A DNA stretch of 64,000 nucleotides. Source: Adiantum capillus-veneris. Taxonomy: Eukaryota; Streptophyta; Polypodiopsida; Polypodiales; Pteridaceae. Numbering within the stretch: position 1 is the first letter of the stretch; the number at the start of each line of letters is the position of its first letter. A program made the translations under genes and the position numbers. The DNA lies in the NCBI GenBank assembly GCA_014529385.2, contig CM043959.1, positions 10,940,809 through 11,004,808 on the forward strand, in the 5' to 3' direction. The notes under the pieces were generated by a model. That model did no database searches. It was not told the DNA's origin and worked only from the letters and a program-made list of their open reading frames with translations. Shown piece after piece: positions 45,925 through 55,449 of the stretch.

Positions 45925-46420
45925 TCGACCCCTCTTAATTTTTACTCATGCTGGCATCATGATTGGACCCTCTAAAACTTAGCCAATGATAATTAAGAAG
46001 CATAAGTGATAGCCTTGTGACATATGCCCCTCTTTTCCCTTTTGTGAGAGATTTAGGTAATTAAATAATGCAATTAAACTCTCATTGGACCTCTTAGTCT
46101 TTTGGCCAATAGGAATCAGGCAAGCCATTGGGCTGCTGAATGCTCATTGGACCCCTTGGGAGACTATCCAATAGTCTTCTAGAGAGATTAATTTCTATTG
46201 GTTCTTTTATCAAGTGTTTTTAAATGAATTAAACTAGGTTTATTCTAGCCTAATTCTCATTGGTCCACCTCTATGGCCATCCAATAGGATTTGAATGCAC
46301 CTTGGGGGCAACTGGGCTAGGGAGCTGACATGTGTCACCTATTCCCTTTGTGTAAGGGGAGCTTTCTAGAGTGTGTGTGTGTGTGTGTTTCTCTCTCATC
46401 CCCTACAAAAAGGGCTCACC
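45493..46420 (+). repeat. Dispersed repeat X, copy 1
   Basis: Matches the reverse complement of 61600-62322 in order: CACCTTC(A/G)AAG, GAGAGCTAG(C/T)GGGG, GCATAGC, GGCTCTTGGTTGGATTT, CCAAGAG-TTGGTGTA, GAGCTTG(A)GTG, a CT microsatellite, TGGTCGACCCCTC, GATTGGACCC, and GACATGTGTC. It contains four ATTGG...CCAAT pairs at fixed spacing. No coding. The start coincides with loss of the element D LTR, so it probably inserted there. Confidence 0.65.
45837..45920 (+). repeat. C16 followed by (TC)n
   Basis: C-run 45837-45852 passes into (TC)n to 45920, inside repeat X at the place where copy 2 has (GA/CT)n. Confidence 0.95.
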
Positions 46421-46436
46421 CCCTCCTATCTAGGGA

Positions 46437-46464
46437 TATGTGAAGACTTTACGGTCTTCACATA
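46437..46464 (+). other. Perfect 11-bp hairpin
   Basis: TATGTGAAGAC and GTCTTCACATA flank a six-base loop TTTACG. Confidence 0.85.
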
Positions 46465-46799
46465 AGCATCCAATTTTACCTAGAGTTTGACCATTGAACA
46501 TTACCTTTGAATTTGGAACCTTAGCATTTTGGAAGTCTTAATGGGCTGAACCTTAAGGTCTTTGAAGCCCATTTTTGCACATTGCTCTTTTGCAGATGGT
46601 CCCCCCTTTGGATCCCTATTTTCCCTCCTTTGGATCCCTACTATGATCGGTCTGCCAGCCTAACCAATATTCTATCTTTTTCTCTCTGGTACTTTTCCAT
46701 ATTAAATGATCAGTTTAACATAAGAAAATCATTTAGGAGAATTAGATATTAGTTATTATGACAGATGTGGATTAGGCAACTCAGGATACCCTGTTAATT

Positions 46800-47549
46800 A
46801 AGGCAGGGGGAATTTCAGAGTTAATAGACCCATGCCAAGACCATCCTCGCAGGATCAAGGGCTTGCATATAATCCAGCCCTCATGAAATGTAATTATTGC
46901 ACCAAGGAAGGCCACAAGGTTGGACCTTATTGTGAGTTATGGTGTAAAGAGAAGAAAGAGGCATGCCTATAGTAAGATATGGGAAGCCATTCAAGAACTT
47001 ACAAGGGAAACCTGGAACTTCCTCTAAATCAAGAACTTACAAGGGAAACCTGGAACTTCCTCTAAATCATTCACGTAGAGCAATGTAGTCCTTAATTGAC
47101 ATGGATCAGTTACCTGTAATTAGTTCAAGATAGCACTTGAAGAAATGTTAGGAGAAAGGTAAAGCACTCATCTCTGACGGGGGTCAAGTGTTGAATGTGA
47201 TTGTTCCAATTGCATTATTATTGAAGATGTGGAAGACCAAGGGATCACATTTCCTGCTATCGTTGTGACAAGGTCTAAGAAGAAAGGTCTTATTCCATGG
47301 AAAGATCAACAAGAAGTCAGAAAGGTAGTGACTAATAAATTACACGAATTACCTCCATTTATGGAGGAAGTTGAGAAGCAACAGGAAGGTGGATGGAGTT
47401 CAAAATCTGAAGTTCCAGTGGTAGAAAGGAATCCCATCAACAATAGCTTAGAGGAGGAGATGCAGACATATGTGAAAATTCCACTAGAGAAATTTGTGCC
47501 TAATTTCAGAGAACCCCTGTTTCAAAAATACATGGGACAAGGAGCATAG
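46800..47549 (+). pseudogene. Gag tail and knuckle (element E)
   Basis: RPMPRPSSQDQG leads into CNYCTKEGHKVGPYC (C-2-C-4-H-5-C, one residue longer than the usual last spacing) and stops at 46972. A 38-bp tandem duplication (46991-47066) follows. From 47229 a 107-codon frame (GITFPAIVVTRSKKKG... with an acidic, Glu-rich end) bridges to the protease. The upstream Gag is missing. Confidence 0.6.
46991..47066 (+). repeat. 38-bp tandem duplication
   Basis: TCAAGAACTTACAAGGGAAA starts both copies at 46991 and 47029. The copies are identical as read. Confidence 0.95.
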
Positions 47550-47559
47550 GTTAATGAGG

Positions 47560-48245
47560 AGTAGGAGACAACTGACATTGGAGCTCAGGAAATTCCACCA
47601 GATGAGGTCAATTTTAAAGTACCAACTATTCAGGTTGGGTTTGCAGAAAGAATATTTCAAGAAGTCCTTCTTGATGGGGGATTAGAAGTAAATATTTTAC
47701 CAACATCTGTGTATTACAAGCTAGGAGCTCCTAAGTTGGCACTTGCTCCATTTCAGATCAAGATGGCTAATTAGAGTAGATTACAACAACCAATGGGGAT
47801 ATTGAAGGATCAGGAGATTGTGATAGCATCACTAAAAATTAGGGTTAATCTTGTGGTTTTAAAGATAGAGTTTGACAATGATTCATATCCTATGCTTCTA
47901 GGTAGACCTTGGTTTAGGAAAACAAAGTTGAAATCAAATTGGGGATCCAATGATGTGAGAATTAAACAGGGTAAGAAGAAGGTCAGATTTCCTATGACCA
48001 GGGAAGTCAGGCTACAACAGTTAAATATACCATTATGGGCACAAGCTATTAGTTTGGCAACTAAAGTGGAAGACTTGGAAGAAGAGGAGTTTTTGTTAGC
48101 AAATTCTTCTATGGAACTTGTATTTGATATCGATGCGATAAAAATATTGGGACTGAAGACAATCATCTCAGAAGGGGAATCAGATCAAGTGTTGCCAGGA
48201 ACAGTGATCGCTAAGGGTGAATTTTTAGTTTTGGAAAAGAAGTAA
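47560..48245 (+). pseudogene. Aspartic protease (element E)
   Basis: FQEVLLDGGLEVNILPTS holds the active site as D-G-G (Asp codon at 47673), the form common in Tat-type elements. MLLGRPWFRKTK follows at about 47891-47926. A single TAG at about 47775 splits the domain. The 151-codon frame 47793-48245 continues into a basic and then acidic linker (EDLEEEEFLL) toward RT. Confidence 0.75.
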
Positions 48246-48323
48246 TTGATCGAGGAAGAAATAAAAAAGGAAATGGAAGGAGCTGAAACCACTGTGGAAG
48301 CAAAACAGAGGTTTGAGGAGTAG

Positions 48324-49260
48324 ATGTCAAAGTCAGCTAGAATATCAGAAGAGGGACTTCAGGAACTAAATTTAGGGACTGAAGAGGAACCACAAATGGT
48401 CAGGATAGGGAAGAAATTGGAGGGAGAATTTGTGAAGTCATTGAGGAAGTTATTGATGGAGTTTAAGGATGTTTTTGCTTTGTACTACTCATATATGAAG
48501 GGTATAGATCCTAAGTTTTCTCAACATAAGATCAATCTCAAAGAGGATGCAGTTCCTATTATACAGTAGAGATATAGGATGAATCCAAATTATGCAAATC
48601 AAGTAAATCAGGAATTGGAAAAGTTACTATAGGTTAGGTTTATTAAACCTATTCATGAAGCAACATGGCTATCATCCATTGTGGTAGTGCCAAAAAACAA
48701 TGGGAAATTGATGTATGTGTTAATTATAGGAATTTGAATGTAGCATTGTATTAGATCCTTTTCTATTTCCATTAACTGATATATTGTTGGATTTAGTTGT
48801 TGGAAATGATATGTATAGCTTTTTGGATGGGTTTTCAGGGCATAATCAACTTAGCATGGCACTAGAGGATCAATATAAGACTGCTTTTATAACAGAGTGG
48901 GGAGCCTTTGTGTATACAATGATGAGTTTTGGGTTGAAGAATGGACCTTCATCTTTTTTAAATACAACAGGAGAGGTGTTTTATCCCTATCTTACATCAT
49001 TTATGAGGGTTTTTTTGGATGACTTTAGTGTGTTTGGAAAGAAGTCAGAGCATTTGGAGCACCTTTGGAGGTGTTTGGAGAGATGCAGACAATTTAGGTT
49101 GTCTTTGAATCCTTTCAAGTCAACTATTGCTATCACATAGGGAACACCGGTAGAATACATAATTTCTAAAGAAGGTTTAGCTATTGATCCAAAGAAGATT
49201 GAGGCAGTTCAGAAGGTTCCAATTCCTGACAATTTGAAGTAGTTGAGAAGGTTGTAGGAC
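48324..49260 (+). pseudogene. Reverse transcriptase (element E)
   Basis: FVKSLRKLLMEFKDVFALYY and KINLKEDAVPI open the domain. YRMNPNYANQVNQELEKLL and RFIKPIHEATWLSSIVVVPK follow through TAG stops at 48567 and 48630. Then come FLDGFSGHNQLSMA, TEWGAFVYTMMSFGLKNGPS and the active site VFLDDFSVFG (49006-49035), with both catalytic Asp kept. Further stops are at 49138, 49240 and 49254. Confidence 0.88.
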
Positions 49261-49262
49261 AT

Positions 49263-49830
49263 GTGAAGTTTCATGCTAGACATTTAAGGTATCTGTCTGG
49301 TATTAGTGCACCATTGAGTCACTTGGCAAAGAAAGATGTTGCTTATGTTTGGGGTCTTGCTCAGGAAAGAGCCTTTCAGATTTTGAAGAAAATGTTGGTG
49401 GTGGCACCGATTCTTCAACTTCCTGATTGGAAATTACCATTTCATGTATTTGTGGATGCATCTGATATTGCAATAGGAGTACTACTTATGCCACAGTCAG
49501 TAAAAGGATGGTATAAACCAATTTTCTATGCCAGTAGGTTGATGACATCAACATAAAGAAATTACAGTGTCACTGAAAGGGAAGCTTTAGGGATGATATA
49601 TTCTCTAAAGAAATTTAGACACTATTTGTTGGGGAACATGATTATTTTTCATGTGGATCGTCAGGCATTTCTCTATTTGATTCAAAAATCCCGTTTGCAT
49701 GGTGGATTGGCAAGGTGGATGTTACTGCTTCAAGAGTTTGATTTTGTTATTGTTCATACACCCAAAAAGGAAAATGAAATAGCTGATTTTTTGAGTAGAG
49801 TAGAGACATGTGAACCCCTAATGGGAATCC
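49263..49830 (+). pseudogene. RNase H (element E)
   Basis: LQLPDWKLPFHVFVDASD (Asp), FYASRLMTS, then after one TAA at about 49554 NYSVTEREALGMIYSLKKFR (Glu), FHVDRQAFLYL (Asp) and ADFLSRVE. The order and catalytic residues are those of gypsy RNase H, which removes the RNA strand during cDNA synthesis. Confidence 0.85.
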
Positions 49831-49879
49831 AAGATGAGTTACCTGATGCAGAATTGTTTGATGTGAAAGGATTGATTTT

Positions 49880-51196
49880 AGATTCTTGGTATGATCAGAT
49901 GTTGACCTTTTTGACGGATGGACTGATGCCTGATTCTTTTACAACAAATCAGAGAAGGAAGTTTTCTTTAAGAAGTAAGACATTTTTAGTGATAGAAGGA
50001 GCACTATATAGAAAAGGCATAGATCAAATTATCAGAAGGTGTGTTCCAAGAACAAATAGTGGTGTTGTAAGAAGCACATTATGGGAATGCAGGTGGACAC
50101 TTTTCAGGAGAAATAACAGGTAGGAAGATTCTTCAGGTAGGGTTGTGGTGGCCAACAATATTGAAGGATGCTCATACTTATGCAAAAGAATGTTTATTGT
50201 GTCGGAGAGAGGGTAAGCCTTCTAACTCGGATAGGATGCCTTTTAATCCTGTGTTACCTCTAGAACCATTTCAAGATTGGGTTTGTACTTTGTTGGAAAA
50301 TTCAAACCAAGAAAAAAGAATATAGGAAATAGGTACATCTTGGTGGCTACTGACTACTGCACCAAGTGGGTGGAAGCTCTAGCATTAAAGGACAATGCAA
50401 CAAATTCAGTGGCTAAGTTTTTGTATAAGAACATAATGACTAGATTTGGGTGCCCTATTGAGTTACTCAATGATCAAGGTGGTCATTTTCTGAATCATGT
50501 TATTAAGGAAATAACTCAAACACATATGATTTTGCATAAGAAATCATCCACTTACCATCCTCAAGCTAATGGTCAGGTAGAGAGTTCCAATAAGGTGTTG
50601 GGTCATAATTTTGAAGAAGATAGTTTTAGAAAATAGGGCTGATTGGGATACAAAGTTCATGTTTGTGGTCTTTCAGGACAACTTATAAGGTAACAATAGG
50701 AGTGACATCTTTCAGATTGGTATATGGTTTAGAAGCAGTGGTACCTATGGAGTTTGTAGTTCCCACTTTGAGAATTGCAGTGTGGAATAGGTTATCACCA
50801 GAGGAATCAATTTAGCATAGACAAAGATATTTGTTACAGCTGGAAGAGGATAATAACAATTAGTGCTTACATTGTTGAAGTGATTCAGAGAGGAGGAGAC
50901 AAGCTTGGGTGAACACGAACATTCAATTCAAAAATTTTCAGGTAAATGATTGGGTTATGCTTTACAACTCAAGATTACGGCCACATCCAGGAAATTTGAA
51001 ATTAAGAGACATTGGTCCTTTCAAAATTATTGAGGATCTAGGTCAAGGGACATTCAGATTGGAAGATTTTTATGGTACAAAGGTTCAAAATCTTTTCAAT
51101 GGTTTCAAACTAAAAAAGTTTTTGGGAAGACCTCCTATTCCTGATATTGCACCTAAGCAAAAAGAGGTGGTTTGTTCCAATTGTGTAGTGGTGTAA
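49880..51196 (+). pseudogene. Integrase (element E)
   Basis: A finger remnant (GALYRKG, then WWPTILKDAHTYAKECLLCRREGK) precedes the core: ILVATDYCTKWVEAL (first Asp), LLNDQGGHFLNHV (second Asp) and YHPQANGQVESSNKVL (Glu), so the DDE triad is present. 50640-50908 is eroded. 50909-51196 is the C-terminal domain (NDWVMLYNSRLRPHPGNL, GPFKIIEDLG, NGFKLKKFLG). Shifts at about 50100, 50280 and 50640 break it. Confidence 0.85.
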
Positions 51197-51647
51197 CATG
51201 GTATGTAAGAGGTAAGCAAGGAACCAGAAAGTGAAAAAACTTGAGGTCAAAGTGGAGTGGATATCAAGGTAGAAGGAATTGTTCAGATCAAAGGAGATTG
51301 ACAAATCAGTTTAGAGATCAAACTAAAATGAGTGGTATCATGGAAGTGGAAATTCAGATTATTATATTTAGAGTGCTAAAAATAAGGAAAAGTGTTGGGT
51401 TGAGTATCAATGACCTAACTCACTTAAAGGGATGTAAAAATCAAAGATATGATGGGGCTAAGTCATTTAATAAACTGTGTTTTAAGGAGGGAATGCATAA
51501 AAAGCGAGAACCCACTATTCTCCTAGTATGAAGTGGATTGACGTGGCCCTGTTTTGCATGCATGAAAAGTACTTAACTAAGAGAGTGGGAGAGAAGAGTA
51601 CGAAAGATTCTGAGTATTCCTGTCAACTTGAGTGAGAGAGAAGAAAA

Positions 51648-53817
51648 ATGCATTCTACACAGCTTGAGAACCTTAATGCTCTACGTGCACAGGTGGCACA
51701 CATAGAGTCCGAGTTAGTTGAGGGGAGTATGCGAGTGCCCAGTAGAAGAGTATCACCTTGGTTATTAGCAGTAGTGAGCGCAATGGCTCAAATCGGACAT
51801 ATGAAATTTGACTGAGGAGCAAGAGGAGAAGCTTATGGAAGAGATGAATAGGAGTACAAGAGTAGAAGGGGAGGAGCCTTAGTTTGAGTTTGAGCATGAC
51901 TTGGATCTGACACAAGAGGAAAATTGGGTACGACTGAAGTTGATTGGACTTTGGGAGTTTGCTAATCTTCCCTAGGATAATTGGTGTTGTAATGTGAATG
52001 CAAATGCTCAACTAGAGTATGTGAGAAGCACTAGGGGTAGGACACTAAATGATTTGCAAATATCAGAGTCCCTGGTGTCTATTGCATTTTGACTTAGGCT
52101 CAGCACTTACAAAGTGGATACAATTTTCGATGCTAAAATATAGAAGGAGTTTGGAGCTCCAAGAACAAGCAGGTATTATTATCACTTGAAAGGCACTAAA
52201 GTGTTTAGAAGAGCACAATTGAGGTGGTGTTTGGAAAGGATGTGCTTGCTCATTAAGTTTGACTACATGTCCAAGGAGGCCTATGGTCCTCTTAGAGAGC
52301 TGAGAGGGGGTTTCTTGTTAATTGGGCAGGTTACCTATTTGAGAAGTTAATGGTTGATATTGAATTCAAAGATAAAAGGAAGTCAGCAAATAGGTGCATA
52401 ATTGGACCCTATCCTCAAGCATTGTTTTCAATCAGCTTGGCTCCAATGCCATTGCAAATTGTGGATCCAGCAAAGGAACAACAGGAATCAGATCTTGAAG
52501 TAGGTAAGATTATGAAGGAAACTTTCAAGGAAACATTTTCTAAAATGATTCAGGGGAGTGCTGATACTGTGGTTAAAAAAAGATAGAAGATGCAGCAGAT
52601 AATAGCTAAGGAAGAGGATGTGTTCAGCTCATCCTTGACTACAAGTTTTGCACGAATTCCAAAGTTGGGGGTCAAGTTTTCAAGCAAGAAGAAACAACTG
52701 TTTGAAGATGACAAGAAGGTTACTCCAACTATTGTAGGAGTGGCTAGGAGGTTGAAAAGGAAGTTTTGAGCAAAAAAATTGAGGAGAGAAAAGAAGAAGA
52801 AAGAGGATATTTCAGAGTCCAGCTTTACATCTAGCATGGCTATGGATTGCATTATGAAGTTGGGAAGTCATGTAATGGCTCAAGCTAATTTTGGTTCATA
52901 AGCTACATGTGGAGTTGTTAGATGCTTAGAAATCAAAAAAGTGGGAGAAGCAAATATAGCAATTGGAAGCTGATCATGAAAATGAGATAATAGAATATTA
53001 TAAGAAGCTAAAAGAGGAAAAGAAGAAGTCTTTGATTGTAAAGAAATCAGTACATGTGTTTGATAGTTGGTGAACTGAAGCCATGAAATTTATTAATAAA
53101 AAACTGGAAGAATTGGGGAAGGAAAATAGTGTTAGTGACTGAGAGTGAAGTGTTAAAGAAAAGAACCAAACCATTGGAATAGATGGAGAAATAATTTCTT
53201 CAAAATGAGGGTTTGGATGTTCAGGGGGTTTTACTTACTGATGCTAAAGTGGATGTGTTGCAGGAACAATTGATTTAGATAGGTAGAAATGTATGGCAGG
53301 TATTGAAAGAACAACTGGAAGGAATGATTGTTAAGCCATTTTAGGAATGGAGAGAGGAAATTATCTCTGATGTAGACTATGACATAGTCGGGGAAAATGA
53401 GCAGTTGGATAAGAAAGTGGAGAAGCTGGAAAAGAAAATATAGAGTTGAGGATGCAGTTGGCAGAATTGCAGAGCAAGAAGGAAGAACATGACATCTTAA
53501 GTTTTCATACTCCTGTTGTGAGATTTTCTGATACAGTGCATCAGACTCCAGTAAGTCAGGAAGTTGCTAATCAGAGAAAAGTTTTTCAGAACTCAGAAAC
53601 AGGGAGTGTTGTTGAAGAAATGAACATACCAGAGGTGTTGATGAATATAGAGGATCAATTAGTGTTACCATGTGGAAAAATTGATAAGGGGGAGTGTATG
53701 GAAATTAAAGAGAGGAAGACAATTGATGTGGAGATGAAAGGATCAGAGGGTGAGAAGACTTTAGAACATGGGAATGAGAAAGAAGTGGACCAAGGAGTGG
53801 TCCAACCAACTGTTTGA
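51648..53817 (+). pseudogene. Extra ORF after integrase (element E)
   Basis: Starts MHSTQLENLNALRAQVAHIE at 51648 and stays readable across several stops: WEFANLP, QLEYVRSTRGRTLNDLQI, FGAPRTSRYYYHLKGTKVF, LRWCLERMCLLIKFDYMSKE, LFSISLAPMPLQIVDPAKEQ (52350-52586). A Lys-rich part and a Glu/Lys-rich, coiled-coil-like end (frame 53446-53817) follow. It does not look like an envelope: no signal peptide or membrane helix was seen. The function is unknown. The long, shared frame and its codon-like erosion indicate it was once a protein. Confidence 0.55.
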
Positions 53818-54288
53818 TGTTGTGCTTCTGCGTCAAGGGAGTTAATTTTTTTTGTATACTCCGAAACTTGGATTTAGTTCCAGGCACTTTAGTGGATACA
53901 AGAAAGCTTTGACTTACCTTTTCTTTAAAAAAAAGAACAACCAAAAAACATTTTGAAAAAAGGCAATTGACAGATTTTGTGCAGGTTTTGATTAGGGATT
54001 GTGGGTATTAGGTCAGATTTTGAAAAAATCAACCACCGGGCTTTGCCATGGGTAGAAGGAGTATATTGTTAACCTTAGAAAACCTTAGGATAATTGGAGA
54101 TGTGAGAAGGCAACCCAATATTTAGAAATATATATGAGTACTTCTCCTGAATCATACATAATTGATGTAATTGAATTCTTGAAACTATAATATGAATGTC
54201 AATCGCCACCATCTCTGTGTATTCTGAGTGTTCTGAGTATTCTGTGGGTTCATGAGAGTGTTCTTATCATTCAAGTATGAGGGAGGAA
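53818..54288 (+). other. 3' tail of element E with possible polypurine tract
   Basis: Non-coding. GAGGGAGGAAG at 54278-54288 is followed by TGTATTGTTGTC, which could be the 3' LTR start. No 5' partner of that sequence was found left of 46800. Confidence 0.3.
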
Positions 54289-55449
54289 GTGTATTGTTGT
54301 CTGTGTTGATTCAGAGAATCAAAATTCAGTATAATTGTATCTTCTGACACTGTGTTGGGTAGTTATCAAATTCCATGTGTATGTATCTAGCATTTTGTGC
54401 CAAGATATAGCCGTCGCACGTGCATCGATTGTCACAGCTTTGATACAAGATATAGGATCGATTTCAACAATGTGGGAGTGGGAAGAGTGCATTAGAGAGT
54501 GGGGAAGGAAAGAGATGCACATGCGATATGGGTGGAGCTTCACTCTGTGGGAATCAAGTAAGTGAACCCCTTATTCATAGGTATTAAAATAAGGTATGAG
54601 TACACATGTGGCCGGCTAGATATGGTTAGTGGTCGGACTCCCGAAAGGTGCATAAGCCTTTACCCCAACAAGAACACCTGAGGAGAGCCCTCATATCTAG
54701 CTTGGTGTGTATGTGGGAGTAAGTTCTAAGCAGCTTCTCTGAGAAGCGTAAAGTCAATATCATGCACGAAAACTAAGTGGTATGTCTCTTTTTGCACCAT
54801 ATCAAATAACATAACTCTTTTAAGGCCATGATCTCTCATGCACAAGGTGGTGGAATGGTGGATCTCCCTTTAACAAGAAACATAGGGTAGTGGGAGTTGA
54901 CAACTGCAAGGGTGGAAGGTAAGGTGGTAAGACTTGCAGACAAGTAGTGGGGGGTTATAATTAAAAAAATTACCAAAAAAGGAGCGCTTCCACATGAGGT
55001 TTATACTCAATTCAATTTTCCATGTCAAGGGAGGCAATCCCAAGTGAGAAAGAGGCTAGAGGAGTATTTTATGACCAAGTAAGTCAAGTGTGAGTGAAGG
55101 TGCAAGAGCCTAAGTAGAAGATCCAAGTAGGATTAGACACTATGTGTATATTCCTCCATCCATGCCCACACTGGGGCCATGAGAGGGGGCACTAGGCCCC
55201 CCCTCTCAGGGGTACTAGTGCCCACCACCAATGAGAGATAGGTGTATCAAGATGTCTTTAGTATCACAGGTGAAGGGGGACGAACTATACCCAAGTAGGG
55301 TCTTCCTTTTCCCTTTCAAAACCTTTTTCACAGAAAGCATTTACCAAATGCAAGATATCTTTACAAGAATCTAGGGTGTTTCTATTGCCAAACAAAATAA
55401 GTTTTTGGTTGGGAAAGGATTACCTTATGGGCCCAATTGTTAGGCCTAT
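54289..55449. other. Unassigned; possible LTR start of element E
   Basis: No coding motif. Holds a nested hairpin at 55187-55223. Short frames here show no family resemblance. Confidence 0.4.
55187..55223 (+). other. Nested hairpin
   Basis: GGGCACTAG (55187-55195) pairs with CTAGTGCCC (55215-55223). Inside it CCCC (55200-55203) pairs with GGGG (55209-55212) around TCTCA. Confidence 0.75.

Larger units (their letters stand above)
46800..54288 (+). mobile_element. Athila/Tat-like Ty3/gypsy relic (element E)
   Basis: Order on the + strand: Gag knuckle, protease (LLDGG, LLGRPW), RT (FLDDFSVFG), RNase H, integrase, and an extra ORF after integrase. The LLDGG and FLDDFSVFG forms are those of the Athila/Tat side of Ty3/gypsy, and an extra ORF after integrase also occurs there. 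No 5' LTR or primer-binding site was found. A purine-rich GAGGGAGGAAG ending at 54288 may be the polypurine tract. It is disabled by many in-frame TAG stops and a few shifts. Confidence 0.8.

Noticed and set aside
45493-46790. Repeat X as the 5' LTR of element E
   Set aside because: No similar sequence follows the end of element E at 54289 onward, and no primer-binding site lies between X and the gag knuckle.
51648-53817. An envelope-like gene in element E
   Set aside because: No signal peptide, no transmembrane helix and no cysteine pattern. The composition is charged and coiled-coil-like.
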